A stretch of DNA of 64,000 nt, from the NCBI GenBank assembly GCA_013368375.1, contig JAACJP010000005.1, positions 1,116,001 to 1,180,000 of the forward strand, written 5' to 3'. This document shows, in pieces, positions 23,901 to 35,577 of this stretch. The DNA is from Tricholomella constricta. Lineage: Eukaryota; Basidiomycota; Agaricomycetes; Agaricales; Lyophyllaceae. Positions within the stretch are counted from its first letter, which is position 1, and every line of letters starts with the position of its first letter. Under the pieces are notes generated by a model. It did not search any database and was not told where the DNA came from. It was given only the letters and a program-made list of their open reading frames with translations. Position numbers and translations under genes: made by a program.

Positions 23901-24719
23901 ACCGGGGATTTGACGCCCGGAGTCCGCCTCTTTGGATCAGTGCGTATTGCTATGTGGTAGTCTTCGAAACCGTGAACTCCTCTTCTTTGCAAAAAAGGGT
24001 CGACAGGACTCACCTGTCCGACCGATGTACACCTCCGTAGGCGTCGACATCGGCGGCTTGCTGTCCTCCAGCTCATCCAAATCCACTTCTACAGCCTCCT
24101 CCTCCTCGGACTGATCCCACGCACACTCTGAATTAAACGTAGCCTTGATCCTGCCCGTTTGCAATTCAATCAGCAGGAGCGACGTCTCTTTTCGTCCAAC
24201 AAAGACACGGCGATCCTCGGTCCCGGGAAAACTGAGAGGAGACATGTCGACGAGTTCTGACATGGAGAATGGAAAGCGCTGGAGGGGGCTTGTGGGCGTG
24301 GCCATGACATAGATGTCCCCCGACTGAGGTTCAATGACATACAACTCTTGTGGGGTCGTTTCATCGGTCATTTCTGGATCATGGTCGACGTGAGTGGTGC
24401 GAACGAGCGGCGCTAGAGTGGATGGTTCGGATATGCTCGTCGATGACGGAAAAGACGGCATGGACCACAGGGTAATGCCCGTAGTCCTGTTGAGTGCATG
24501 AAACTTGCCATCCACTGAAGCTACCAGAACGATATCCAACAGGTCCAATTCATTCGTACTCGAGCCTGCGTCTGATGCCGGTGTAATGAAAGAAAATTCG
24601 GTGTGTCCGCGCTCAGCAAGAGCTTGGCTGCCTGGGGCTGACCTGAGTGAGATGACCTCTGCAATACATGCAGAAATGAGGGCAAGTAGGAGAGCAGTGA
24701 GGTAGATAAGCGGGGTCAT
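20907..24719 (-). CDS. IRE1: Ire1: ER-membrane unfolded-protein sensor, kinase and endoribonuclease
   Basis: Six exons (24719-24014, 23961-23700, 23647-22386, 22321-21475, 21418-21151, 21089-20907) join in phase into 1,175 residues. The protein has an N-terminal signal peptide (MTPLIYLTALLLALISA), a luminal beta-propeller-like domain with LVASVDGKFHALNRTTG, and a transmembrane helix around 533-552 (AAAFTLILGIVSLWFGF). A cytosolic linker contains a strongly basic cluster near 665-680. The kinase starts near 744 with GFGSHGTVV and AVKRLL, and continues with LVHRDIKPQNILVS, ISDFGLCKKL and WRAPEIL. The KEN RNase domain shows KFRKYDGRSVQDLLRALRNK and ends with LFLHVHGV. Known role: luminal stress sensing, oligomerisation, trans-autophosphorylation and unconventional splicing of HAC1/XBP1-type mRNA. 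All key kinase residues are present and the length is normal. Confidence 0.96.
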
Positions 24720-25856
24720 TGGCGCTCATCCCGCGCTGGGAGAATAGAAAAGCGCAGCTGGCAGAAGAAATATGGCGGGGACGTGGTAAAACGGATGCTT
24801 TTTGGCGCTCGGTGGCTGTACAAATTAGAGAGAGAGTGTGTGGGTTTTATTCCCACGGTCCACCCTGTCCTTCATAAGTTCGCTCACGAGTCACAATCTC
24901 CGCATTTGCGCGTGCACACTCGGAAAAATGCCGACTTCTTCCCCCCAGCAATGCGCAGATTGTTCAGGCGTGTTCCTGACGTATATCGGACCCTACGATG
25001 ATGCAACCTTGCGGTAGGATCGACCGGAATCGCATTCCCTCCAAACGATTGATCTTGTGATCCCTGATACAATGCACTCATAGCGTGCCCGGGATACCCG
25101 GTTTGGGGGGATTGCCATCGTGCGCTTTGACTTTTGTAGCCCATAAGGAGGCCGTAGTCTCTCAGAAACAGTTGAAGGTAGCATTCGAACACAAATCAGA
25201 TTGATTTACTTGTAGAGTCGCTCCTCTTCACGACCTTGGATGACAGGCCCCGAGGACGCGTCCAGCTGAGTACAAGACCAGCTGGGATTTGACTATGAGC
25301 CTGAGTTTCACTTGTTTCACGTCCCTACAACTCGAATTTGCATCATGGTCACAACGGGTGAAATTATCTCCCTACAGATATGTCCATGAAAATGGCAAGG
25401 GCGAATTTGACTTTCTGATGACCTTCCTGCTTATGGTCAATACTTGGATAGTGACAAGGATCTAGTGGGAGCCATAATATGTGGCTCGGGTCAATTTGTG
25501 GAAAGCCTGGAAAGCGCCACTTGCCACATGATGTTGCTCTGGTGGAAAAAGATAGGTAAGCGTGAGATTACCTGTCAATAACATTGAATTGAAAACTTCC
25601 CGCCTAGTGGCAGGGTAAGGCAGACATAGAATCTTTGATTTGATCAGATGTGGAACTAAGAAACTGAACACCAACAGATTTACAACAAAAAACTTCCTCG
25701 AGGTAGGCGGTAAAGCCCCGCTCCAATAAAATATGCATACACTTCCATAACGACAGGCACTGCGTCTTTCGCAAACCAATCTGACTCACTGTGTACCTTG
25801 CGGTTCAATTAGCGTATATAGTACAATTACAATTTCATGAACGACATGAAGATACA
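24720..25856. other. Intergenic region upstream of ire1
   Basis: It contains the ire1 promoter (right of 24719) and the 3' flank of the next minus-strand gene. Frames of about 60-105 codons occur on the minus strand (24884-25192, 25462-25779), but none resembles a known protein or splices into one. No repeat or RNA gene is visible. Confidence 0.5.
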
Positions 25857-28037
25857 TTACCGAAGCTGTCGCGTATTGAAGACAATTAAATACGCACAGG
25901 CACTGCAGAGTCCAACGCAAAGCAAAATCAAAGCATAGCAGAACGCATACCGACATCTCTGAATCCACGGATCAAATATCCTCCGCCCCGACTCCGGCCT
26001 TCCCCTGACCTCGCGGAGCTTCACGCCATAAAAGTGGTTAAAAAGCCGATTCGGCTTCTCAAGGACACCGACTATCCGCCTGGTCACGCGCGTGGACCAC
26101 GCCTCCTGCTGGACGACGCTGACGCTTCTGCGCACAGAGACGGGCCGTGGAATGAAGGGATACCCAAAGGAGATGCCGCGCAGCGACCGCTTGGGGTCCT
26201 GTAGCCTCATCCTTCCGTCGTCCGAGCTTTGCTTCTCCGTCACCCATCTCGGGAGCCGGGGCTGCTGCTGCTGTTCCTGCCCTTTACCCTTCGTTCCAGC
26301 GTCGTCCTTCGTGCGCTTCCCCCAGCAGCAAAACCGCGCCCTCCAGTACCCCGTAAAGAAGTAGAACTCCCAGAACGAAAGCCGCGGCGGCTGCTCGCCG
26401 AAGCGCGTGAAGTGCCATCCGCCCACGAGCCACAGGAACGGACACACGAAGCCTAGCCAGAACGCCCAGAATGCGGGCGTCGATAAGCCGAGCCACTGGC
26501 GCTTGGCGCGGAACGTCACGACGCCGGAGCCGAAAGACGCGTCCTGTTCCCATCTTCGCGTAATGAACGACTCTGAGGCGGACGGCCCCGAGACGCCGCT
26601 GTTGACGGAAGGGAGAGCACCGGCGGTTGGCGTAGCAGGGATATCACGGCTGTTGACGGTGGCCTGGGATGCATCGGCGATATCCATCTCTATTGCCTCA
26701 TTCTCTATATCCATGATGTAGTCGTGGTCGTGTTCGCTGTACACACTTCCGGTGAGGACGGCGTCACTGGCAGTGACGAAGCTCTCGGCGTGTAGCGACT
26801 CGAGGTCCTCCTCGCCTCCGTACTGCTCCTCGTCGGTGTAGGCTGCGGACTCGGAGCTGCCGGCGATGGTAGGCATAGCATTTATTGTGGAACGGCGCGG
26901 GCGAAGTGGTGGGCCAGAGCCCGCGCTGTCACGGCTAGGGTGTGGGCCGGGAAAGGGCGGCGTGAGGTTGAGTGGAGGGATCGTGGGCGGCTCAGTGGTC
27001 GTGGACTTCGCGGCCGGGCGTGGAACGGACGATGTCGTGGAGACGTGTGTGCGTGAGGAAGTCTGTGAGATAGTTCTGTTGAGTTGGCGCGTGATGAAGG
27101 GATGGGAGGAGGAGTAGCTCGGCGAAGGGCCTGTATTGTGGAGCCAGAAGTTAAAATCAGTTATCACTCATGGAGCATGCGAAATGAAATCAAGAAAAAG
27201 AGGAAAGATAGTGCACGTACGTGTGATTTCGGAGGTCTGCGATCCGCCTGGACTGGCGTTCGTGGCGTTTGAAATAGAGTACGACACAGAGGGCGTTGAC
27301 CCGTTGTGTACTGAACCACCTGGGAATGGTTTGGAATTGCGGAGCGAGATGGGCGAAAAATAATCCTGCTCCGCAATGGGCGAAAGCTGCTTTACCAGAG
27401 GGTAGTTATATGCATGACCATAAACGTCCGTGAATGCAGTGGTGGCGTGCGGACGGGCATCAAGACGCAAGGAGCGAGTGCTTTGCGAAAAGGCTGGATT
27501 GGTGTTGAGTTTGAGGTTCCACTTTGGTGACGACGTCCCCGAGAACGAGGAGGAGGATGAAGAGGAGGGGGAGGAAGAGTCGTGTGTGGGAGAGGTCGGC
27601 GGGGAAGAGACGGACCGCCCGATCGGATGGAGCTTGGTCTGTGACGACAGGCGAATGACTGCAGGTGGAGCAGACCGCGGAAGCGTCACCGGGAATGCAG
27701 GTTGGTGATCGCCTTCCTCGTAGTCATCGTTCGACGAGCTAACCCATGCAACATTGGAGGGCCCGGCACGAGTCGGGCTGGGCTGGGGATATAAATACTG
27801 TGACCGATACTGCTGTTGACTGATGTCGAACCCGGTGGGGAAGTCCGGGGACGAGGGTGGGATGGGATGGCTAATAGCACTAGTGGTGACGAGCTGCAGG
27901 TCGCGGCCGGTCCACTTGGATTTCGGTTTCTCCGCCACGACTGGAAACGGAAGACCCGGCGCCGTTGCGTCGTCTGGCCGACTCTCTGAGGGTGACGCCT
28001 GCGCCTTGTGAAGCCAGCGGGAGAGGAAGTCGAGCAT
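25857..28037 (-). CDS. Uncharacterised Ser/Pro-rich protein with C-terminal hydrophobic segments
   Basis: Exons 28037-27221 and 27166-25857 join in phase into 708 residues, starting MLDFLSRWLHKAQASPSES. The N-terminal two-thirds is low-complexity Ser/Pro/Thr-rich sequence with a poly-Ser run, and an acidic patch (YTDEEQYGGEEDLESLHAES). About residue 475 onward is ordered: GLSTPAFWAFWLGFVCPFLW, then WHFTRFGEQPPRLSFWEFYF. A last membrane helix (YAFCYALILLCVGLCSACAYL) lies close to the stop. The likely topology is two or three membrane segments at the C-terminus with a long disordered cytosolic N-terminus. The intron acceptor is an unusual ATGAG, but it restores the frame exactly. I do not recognise the family; no function is proposed. 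Confidence 0.75.
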
Positions 28038-29314
28038 CGCACTGGGATGAGATGCTCGTAACAGTCCTAGTAGGCGTCAAGCTGGCTTGTTCGGGGACAC
28101 TAGGAGGATGTAGTGCCAAGAGGGAAATTGAAACACACAACCGTCGGTGGGATTATATAGGGATCCGCATGTGCATGTAGGTAGGTAAGTAGGGAGGTAG
28201 GACCGCGATGCCGATGGCAGGTCATTTAGATCGCACAGAGCAGGTGCAAAGAGTTTAACATCGCACAGAAAGTCTGGCACCATCACAGATGCTGATCATA
28301 TCCTACGTGATAGATCGCGTGGTCCGACAGGATGCAGCCAGGTGTATAACGGCAGTCGAGGGTCCTGAGATTTGTTTCTTCTAGATGTTCCGAATGCCAA
28401 CGATTGTCCACCGGGTCTTTGCATCGTGTTCAAAACTTGAAATGCAACTTTGTTGTTATTCCCCTAGAGGCTTGAAAGTGCTTAAAGTAAAGTAAATCGT
28501 CACGAAGCGAGTGTGAACAGGAATAATCAGATACCTATATTCCCCGAGCAAGCACTTTGGGAGTCGATCACATCAACATGCGTAGTCCTCGAGGCCAGCA
28601 TGTCCAAATTGTAGGTCCATCTAGGTCCAGCCGTTGTTAACGTTGCTATCAACTCGAGTCGCACGCGTGGAAAAGGCATTCGCTATCTCTGCAGGCTGAG
28701 ATAGACCAGGCGCCTTGAATATGAAGTTTCATTGAGTGATGACCATGTCCGATGATTAGTTTCGTAACGTCAGTGAGAATGGTCGAGGCACCTTACGAGT
28801 GATTGTCGCGCGTCATAAGCTCTAGTCGTATGTAAAAGCAAACGTCCAGAGAATACGTAGAAGTGCAGAAGAATTGCTGTGAATAGAGAGCTTAAGCGGT
28901 GGCAATATGTGATACGTCGTGGGGGTCCGGAGACACGAGTCGGGATTCCAGCTTGATTCCGGTCTTTCGTTCAAAATGCAAGGTTTCTCGAAAGCATTAC
29001 GATCGACATACAAACAGGACGAGAGAAGAGGCAGAATGGGCGATGCGACGGGCAATGTGCGATGTGCGATGTGGGGATCATAAAAATAACGCAGATAAAT
29101 TGTTGGGTTGTGATGAGGGAGTGGATGAGGTTAGTGAAAGGGAAAAAAAGACCAGGTAACCATCGCGGTGTACAAACGGCAGCAGGTGAGTGATACAAAG
29201 TAAGTAGTAATAGGAATAGTGGTTAGTGGGACAACAAGAGGCGGGTTATATCTCCAGGGTATCCTAGTTCGAAGAACCATAGAGGTGGGTATGGAATCGT
29301 GTCGGTGTCGTGGA
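28038..29314. other. Intergenic region
   Basis: This is the upstream region of the Ser/Pro-rich gene and 3' flank of the next minus-strand gene. Only short frames are present, the longest about 86 codons (28899-29159, plus), without motifs. A run of TAGGTAGG-like repeats lies near 28177-28200. Nothing else is supported. Confidence 0.5.
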
Positions 29315-29995
29315 CTAGTCTGTGATGGTAGTGGTGGTGGACGAGTTGTCCTTGGTCGTATCTGTCGTGGCTATTTTCTTCGTGTCGGGTTCCGTGACAG
29401 CTGGCGCGGTAGCTGTACCCTCCTGATCCTCAACCTCAGCAGCCTCTTTCACATCCTCTGAATTTTCTGGCGATGCGTGATCCGTCGTACCATCCACCAG
29501 TGTTGGGCTAGGTTCCTCGTTCACTGACGACGCGTTATCATCATCGCTCTGCGCCTCTAGCGGAGGCGTAGCTGCCGATGCGGGTTCGTCCAACTCCCCT
29601 GCCTCCTCTTCAGGCAAAGGTACGGCCGCCGCGTCCGTAGCATCCGCCAACTCGACCTCCTTCACGCCTTCAGTAACCTCCTTAACGGCCGTTGACTCCA
29701 CCTGCGATGAGCTTGCCTCAGGTGCCACCTCACCCAGCTCCGACGCTGCCGAGCTCTCCCCCCTGTGCTTCTTTTTCAACGACTCATCCATGTCTATATC
29801 ATGATCGCGCTCCGTCGAGCTTAGGCGCCGCTTCCTCCCCTTCTGTGGCGCATTCGATGTTGCTAACGCGCGCCAGAAAATTGAGAACGCGTTTTTTTTG
29901 GGCTGAGGAAAAACGAAGTACTCACGGTCGTCAGCCCAGGGCCTGTCGGGGCGCGGGATCACGGAGTGCGAGATTCTACGAATTAGGCCGAACAT
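29315..29995 (-). CDS. Small acidic, low-complexity protein with basic nuclear-type motifs
   Basis: The frame runs from MFGLIRRISHSVIPRPDRPW to TTTTITD. It could be read without interruption (226 residues). However, a 63-nt intron (29925-29863, donor GTGAGT, acceptor TTAG) is in phase, and would join RPWADD directly to TSNAPQKGRKRRL, giving about 205 residues; I favour the spliced form. The protein has a basic cluster (GRKRRL), a second one (KKKHRG), then a long Glu/Ala/Ser/Thr-rich acidic tail with no predicted fold, signal or membrane segment. The composition suggests a disordered nuclear protein, but that is inference. It is divergently arranged with the seryl-tRNA synthetase gene. Confidence 0.65.
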   Translation of the reverse strand: MFGLIRRISHSVIPRPDRPWADDREYFVFPQPKKNAFSIFWRALATSNAPQKGRKRRLSSTERDHDIDMDESLKKKHRGESSAASELGEVAPEASSSQVESTAVKEVTEGVKEVELADATDAAAVPLPEEEAGELDEPASAATPPLEAQSDDDNASSVNEEPSPTLVDGTTDHASPENSEDVKEAAEVEDQEGTATAPAVTEPDTKKIATTDTTKDNSSTTTTITD

Positions 29996-30426
29996 AGAGG
30001 ACGCGATGTGCTGTGATAATGGAGATGAAGAGGTGGCCTGGGGTATGAGGGGAGGAAGAGCGAAGGAAGATTTGACAGCAGACGCGCCCGTGATCCGACT
30101 GGGGAAGGATTCGTTGCACTTGTTTGTCCCGGGTGGCAGATATGTCCGTTGTTTACCCAGTCACCACATGGCCAGTCTGATGACCCCCCGCGTGCACTTA
30201 CTCACCTTTCAATCGATGAAGTCAAGCCCTAGACGCGTAATTACACTCGCGGATAAGGCCTTCAAAGACCCAGTCAGCGTGAATTCGTGGCAGAAAAAAA
30301 AATTATCTCCTGGCCGGGAGCAACGTGGCAGTTACCGATCTTATCTCGCTTACATACACACGCAATCGATAATTCGATCGAGTCAGATCCGGTGCAAGCA
30401 CAGATTTCTTCATTTATTATACCACT
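29996..30426. promoter_or_regulatory. Bidirectional promoter region between the acidic-protein gene and seryl-tRNA synthetase gene
   Basis: The 431 bp between two divergent start codons must carry both promoters. An A/T-rich stretch TTTATTATA sits at about 30413-30421, only a few bases before the SerRS ATG, which is too close to serve as its TATA box. No other element stands out. Confidence 0.5.
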
Positions 30427-32142
30427 ATGACTCTCGACATTACGAGCTTTATCGACAGCAAAGGCGGAAATGCTGAGCAGATTCGCGAATCCCAGCGCAA
30501 ACGCGGACATTCTGTCGAGCTCGTTGATGAGATTATCCAGATGTACAGTGATTGGGTTAAAAGTGCGTTGATCGTTCAGCTTGAGTCTGTATCAATCCAA
30601 CGGCTTTCGACATAGTGGATTTTGATACCAATGCACTCCGGAAGAAGGTGAACGAAGTCCAAAAACAGATCGCGGCAAAGAAGAAGGTGTGCTTTGTCCT
30701 GCCAGGACACCCTGGGTGTTTTACAATCGATATTTCAGGCAAAAGAATCGGCGGACGAGCTCGTGGCAGCGAAAAAAGCAATTGATGCGGAGGTCGAGGC
30801 CAAAAAGAAGGAGGCCAAGGAGTTTGAGATCAAGATGAGGCAAAAGGCAGGCACCATTGGAAACATCGTCGGACCCAATGCACCTGTCAGCCTGACAGAA
30901 GTGAGTGAGAGTCGCTGTAAAAATTATATTTGTTGACTTGGTTTATAGGATGACAATGTCACAGTAAGAACATGGCATCCAGAAGGAGAGACTGAAGAGC
31001 CACCCGCGAGGCCTGATATTCTGCCTCATCACGAAGTTCTGTTGCGATTAGATGCTATGGACCTGGATCGAGGTGCGTTCAGACAATACCAAATTCTGCG
31101 GCAACTAAACCATGTGAAAAGGTGCAAAGATTGCTGGACATAGAGGATACTTCCTTACGAACGACGGCATCGACTTGAACCAAGCTCTTATTTCGTATGG
31201 TCTGGATTACCTGCGGAAAAAGGGATACAAGAAGATTCAGCCGCCCTTCTTCATGAACAAGGACCAGATGGCCAAGACGGCACAACTTGATCAATTTGAC
31301 GAAGAGTTATACAAGGTAATCTTGCAGTTTCTGGTCTTCCCAGCGCACCGACTCATCTCGCGGACAGGTCATCGCATCGGACGACGAGAAATACCTGATC
31401 GCGACCTCGGAACAGCCCATCTCAGCGTACCACTCAGACGAATGGTTTGAGAGCCCAGAGACGCAGCTCCCCATCAAATACGCGGGTTACTCGACATGTT
31501 TCCGAAAAGAGGCCGGCTCCGCGGGACGCGACATGTGGGGCATTTTCCGCGTGCACCAGTTCGAGAAGGTTGAACAGTTTGTGATCACGGACCCCAAGTC
31601 GAGCTGGGAGATGTTCAATACGATGCTTGAGAACAGCGAGGGCTTCTATCAGAGCCTTGGGTTGAGATACCGGGTGGTCGGCATCGTGTCGGGCGCGCTC
31701 AATCTCGCAGCGGCGCAGAAATACGATTTAGAGGCGTGGTTCCCATTCCAGAAGGCGCACAAGGAGCTCGTTTCGGTCTCAAATTGCACGGATTATCGTA
31801 AGCGGCCTGTTGTTTGCTCTGTGGGCGGAAGCTAAGATATCTTTTTCCAGAGAGCCGAAGACTTGAGGTGCGGTGTGGCATCAAATCGAAAGACCAGACG
31901 CGGAAGGTGTACGTGCATATGCTGAACGGCACGCTTTGCGCGACAGAGCGGGCACTCTGTTGTTTGGCAGAGAATTATCAGACCCCTGAAGTACGTAGAC
32001 ATCCTTGGCAGAGGCGGTGCGCTAACTGGATTTTCAGGGTCTGGTAATTCCGGAAGCGCTGCGACCATACATGCAAGGGCGTGACTTTTTGCCGTTCGTA
32101 AAGGATCTCCCCAAGGGCCTGCAGAAAAAGCAGGCGGCATAA
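30427..32142 (+). CDS. SES1: Cytosolic seryl-tRNA synthetase
   Basis: Eight exons (30427-30562, 30616-30686, 30739-30900, 30949-31072, 31122-31315, 31368-31797, 31851-31990, 32038-32142) give 453 residues. The N-terminal region ([20 protein letters not shown], then [17 protein letters not shown] and [14 protein letters not shown]) is the long antiparallel coiled-coil arm that recognises the tRNASer variable arm. The class II catalytic core follows: motif 1 region [17 protein letters not shown], the [10 protein letters not shown] loop, motif 2 [20 protein letters not shown], and motif 3 [19 protein letters not shown]. The C-terminus ends [12 protein letters not shown], close to the eukaryotic cytosolic form. 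It activates serine with ATP and charges tRNASer (and tRNASec where present). All junctions keep family sequence, and the length is normal. Confidence 0.97.
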
Positions 32143-32276
32143 TGTAGACAATAGAATTTGTAACACGAGAACTTGTCATGATGATCAGCAGTTGTCGATC
32201 ACACGGGCATACCGTGGCTGTGCCTTTGTACCACGTCTACTCGCTACATTTTTACTTGTCTGGCCTACGCCGTCCT

Positions 32277-34808
32277 ATGCCCAACGCGCAGTCGGGGCTG
32301 GCCAGCGTGATGAACAACGGGATCCTCCCTAAACACTCCTCTGCTGTCGAGGAGAAATTCCACCGCTCTTCTGTATCATGGACCAAGCCCGTCAGTCTCC
32401 CAATCCCTGGAGTTCGCACCCGCCGTCTCCGCATCCTCGTACCCAATGTCGGCTCACTAGGGCAGCTGCGCGGCGCGCGGGTGCGCAGGTCCAGAGGTCC
32501 CATTCTCGTCTGCTTCGCCTGCATGGCCCTCTTTTTGACCGTCATGGTCTTTTCGCGGAACCATAGCAATCGCAAATGGGCAGAAAACTGGCCGCCTTCA
32601 ACAGCAGACTCGTCGACGCTCGTGTTCAAGAGGGAGGACCTGCAGCGGATATGGAAGTGGGAGATCGCCAGTGGTCATTTCCCGAGCGCCCAAATGAGTA
32701 CGTGGCTTTGATGACGCGCGAATTGCCAGTAAGATGTTAAGTTGCTATAACGCGTAGTTCCCAAGCAGGTCGGATTGAAGACCCCACCTTTGAATTCTGC
32801 ACTCCCCCATCAGAGTCGCTCTTCCAGGCCCTCACGGAACCGCTTTTCAACTGAAGAGCAAGATACGGAGACGTACGGCGTAGGTCCGAAGCGTGTGTAT
32901 CTCGATATCCAAAGCGTATACCCGAACGTTGCATACCCGCCCCGACCTGTGCCAGGGAGCGTTGCAGACATGGACATCATAATGAAGCATTGTAATTTTT
33001 CAGCGGGCAAGGTACGCTGCCGTCACACGTCTCATCGACTTGGGAAATTAAATTGACGACGATGCGCGCATGACAGTATGTTCGAGACTGTTTGGAGGTC
33101 CTTCGAATTGGCGGGGGACTCGATAACGGGCGGAGGCTACGGAGAGGAAATACCGACGATTGGAAGTACATCTATCAGGAATTGAATTCCACTGAGCTAG
33201 AATACGACATCACGCCCGACATCACCCCCAGAACCACTCCCGGGCAAGCCCTGGGCGGCGACAACACCAAGCTTGACCCCGATGCAGGGCTAATCAAGAA
33301 ACGCGGAGCAGAATGGGAACCGCAAGTCGTCCTTCCACCCACACTAAAGCACCGCCCCTCGGCTGCCCTCAAGACACCATGCGACCCGGAAAACCCGCGC
33401 GTGTACCATATGTTCTGGACAGGGCCTTTCACGGACAAGCCCTATCTCGCCTTACTTTCTTTCCTCTTCACTCAGAACACGGGCATTCACCTCAGCAAAT
33501 TTCCCACCGACGCGCCCGTGTGCCGCCCACAGTTCTGGATGTGGATTAACCCCGGCCCTGCCGCGTCTGTCCCCAACCCGTCCGCGCAGCACGACATGTT
33601 CCAGCAGCTCAAGAGCAGCCCATGGGCATCGCCATTCCTCCACCCGCGCTTCCAGGACGTCATCAAGTTCAAGCTGTGGAACACCACCGAGCAGCTGGAC
33701 GGAGTCCCGGAGATTAAGGACGAGTGGCGCTCGTTCAAGACGCTGTTCAACTCAGGCGGGCACGTCATTAGCGTGCCTGCTGAGAAGAAGGATACGTCTA
33801 TCGCTGCATCCTCGATGAGCGGAAACGACACGGCGGCGGGCACGGCGAAGAAGGGCGAGGAGGAGGATTTGCTCAACCGCACGGGCTCCAAGTCTTCGTC
33901 ATCGTACGACCGGCTGTCTGTCATCCTTTCGGACATGGCGCGCTTCATTCTGTGCCACCGTTTTGGCGGCATCTACCTCGATGCTGATACGATTTTCCTG
34001 CGGGACTGGGAAGAGCTGTGGGGTTGGAAGGGCGCATTCGCGTACCGCTGGTCACGGCTGGAGAAATACAACACCGCGGTGCTACGTATGCACAAGGGCT
34101 CGGCGCTCGGCACCTTCCTATTCCGCACGGCACTCAAGAATGGCCTCGACTTCCACCCTATGACGGTCTCGCTATATACGGCGGATGCGTTTATTGAGCC
34201 CTTGCTTCTTCGGTTACCGGACGCACTGTTCGATTCAGCCTGGCTGAATACGGAAAATTTCCAGCGGGATCGTCCGCCTCAGCCTTACTTTACAGAGTAT
34301 GCCTCCCAACCTGTTTCGACATTTTGTAGGCTGACACTTGGTTGACAGATTCGCCGAGTTCTTCGACACGCCCGCACAGAACAGCGCAGCACCCCAGGCG
34401 CTTGGATTTGATGGATTCTTCAAAGGAGCCTACTCTTACCACTTCCACAATTTCTGGTACGTTTTAGTTCTTTATATAATAGCAATAGATCGATTCCTGA
34501 CGCGTGTTATCTGTTGCGATGGCAGGTGGAAACCATTTGACCCTACACGCAACTGGCCCGACCTTGGACCCACATTTAAGGCCGGGGAGGACGCCGCGCG
34601 CGCCGCGCTCGAGGAGGCCAAGGAGCCTCCTATCATTACGACCGCCAAAAAAGAAAAGGAGGAAGCTCCCAGACCGGCGTCGGAGAATGAAGACACGATA
34701 GAGAACGACAAGCGGGATCTGGACTGGTCGGCCGTGCTCAAAAGAACTTTCGAGGCCTACTTACGCGGAGAACGACCGAATATGTATGGCGAATGGCTGC
34801 ATTGGTAA
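32277..34808 (+). CDS. Type II membrane glycosyltransferase with DXD motif (Gly_transf_sug / GT32-like)
   Basis: Five exons (32277-32697, 32758-33011, 33077-34296, 34349-34456, 34526-34808) give 761 residues. A cytosolic tail of about 74 residues precedes one signal-anchor helix (PILVCFACMALFLTVMVF, about 75-92), giving a Golgi type II topology. The luminal part contains the sugar-binding DXD region MARFILCHRFGGIYLDAD, around residue 520, followed by AFAYRWSRLEKYNTAVLRM and LPDALF. These are hallmarks of the OCH1/alpha-1,4-glycosyltransferase DXD superfamily. FDGFFKGAYSYHFHNFWWKP near the C-terminus resembles fungal alpha-1,3/1,4-glycosyltransferase-like proteins. The likely role is adding a sugar from a nucleotide-sugar donor to glycoprotein or glycolipid in the Golgi; the exact linkage cannot be told. 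It begins 135 bp after the SerRS stop on the same strand. Confidence 0.88.
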
Positions 34809-35577
34809 AACCTCTCTGTCATGTCAGTGTACGTCTGAGTGTACGGGGTTAGGACTTCGGGTGCCGGGCGGAGCACTTAATAGATGGCTGGTTTTGTGTT
34901 ATGGAAACGTTGTTGTCTACTACCACTCCTGAGGAGGATAGGAAGGCTATGCGTCGTTTAGTAAAAACAGAGCATCCCTTATTTAGCTGTAATTTATAGA
35001 ATAGAGTAACAATTGCCACAGTCCGGTTGACCCTTCACCATGGTCAGAAAAAGCTCGGGGTTAGGGTTAAAATCGGTTCAGGGTCTCCTCTGTATTGGTT
35101 GTAATGCCGGACTGCTGACTCTGCCATCCTGCTAGTCCTGAATTCATTATTTATCTTGCACCATCTGCCGCCACGGAGCCGGCGTTGGTCATTCCTTGAT
35201 GATTCGCACAAGGCATACAGCCATGTTCCGATGTCGAAGTCTTCTACTTGTCTTCTACCACCATGAATATACTCGATATCAGCTCCCAACAATCGCAGAA
35301 GTTCTTGAAATAGCTCCGTCATATGCATTGCCTCCTCCTCATCGTCACCTGTGCTCGCCATGTGCCGCATTCTAACGTCAGTCTGATGATCAGGATCGAC
35401 CCCCTGGTGTTCGTCATTTGAATCTCCAGTAGCAACAGATTCTCCGCAACTCGAGTTTGTGAGGATCGACATATCACAAGGCTACTCGCGGAACGCGCTC
35501 GGACCGAACGCGACAATATATAATGGTCTAAGAGGGTTCTCTGAGCTCCAGGCCATTTCAAGCTTCGAAATTCAGCC
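34809..35577. other. Intergenic region upstream of the GH127-like gene
   Basis: It contains the promoter of the GH127-like gene. A 142-codon minus-strand frame (35472-35044) reads as an acidic unrecognised peptide with TELFQELLRLLGADIEYIHG. It could be a small lineage-specific protein or chance; no introns or homology support it. Confidence 0.4.

Noticed and set aside
29863..29925. Continuous 226-codon reading of the acidic protein gene
   Set aside because: A perfect 63-nt intron in phase fits better; kept as an alternative in the gene entry rather than as a separate finding.
35056..35069. GGGGTTAGGGTTAA, two telomere-like units
   Set aside because: Only two copies and inside ordinary spacer; expected by chance and not evidence of an interstitial telomere.
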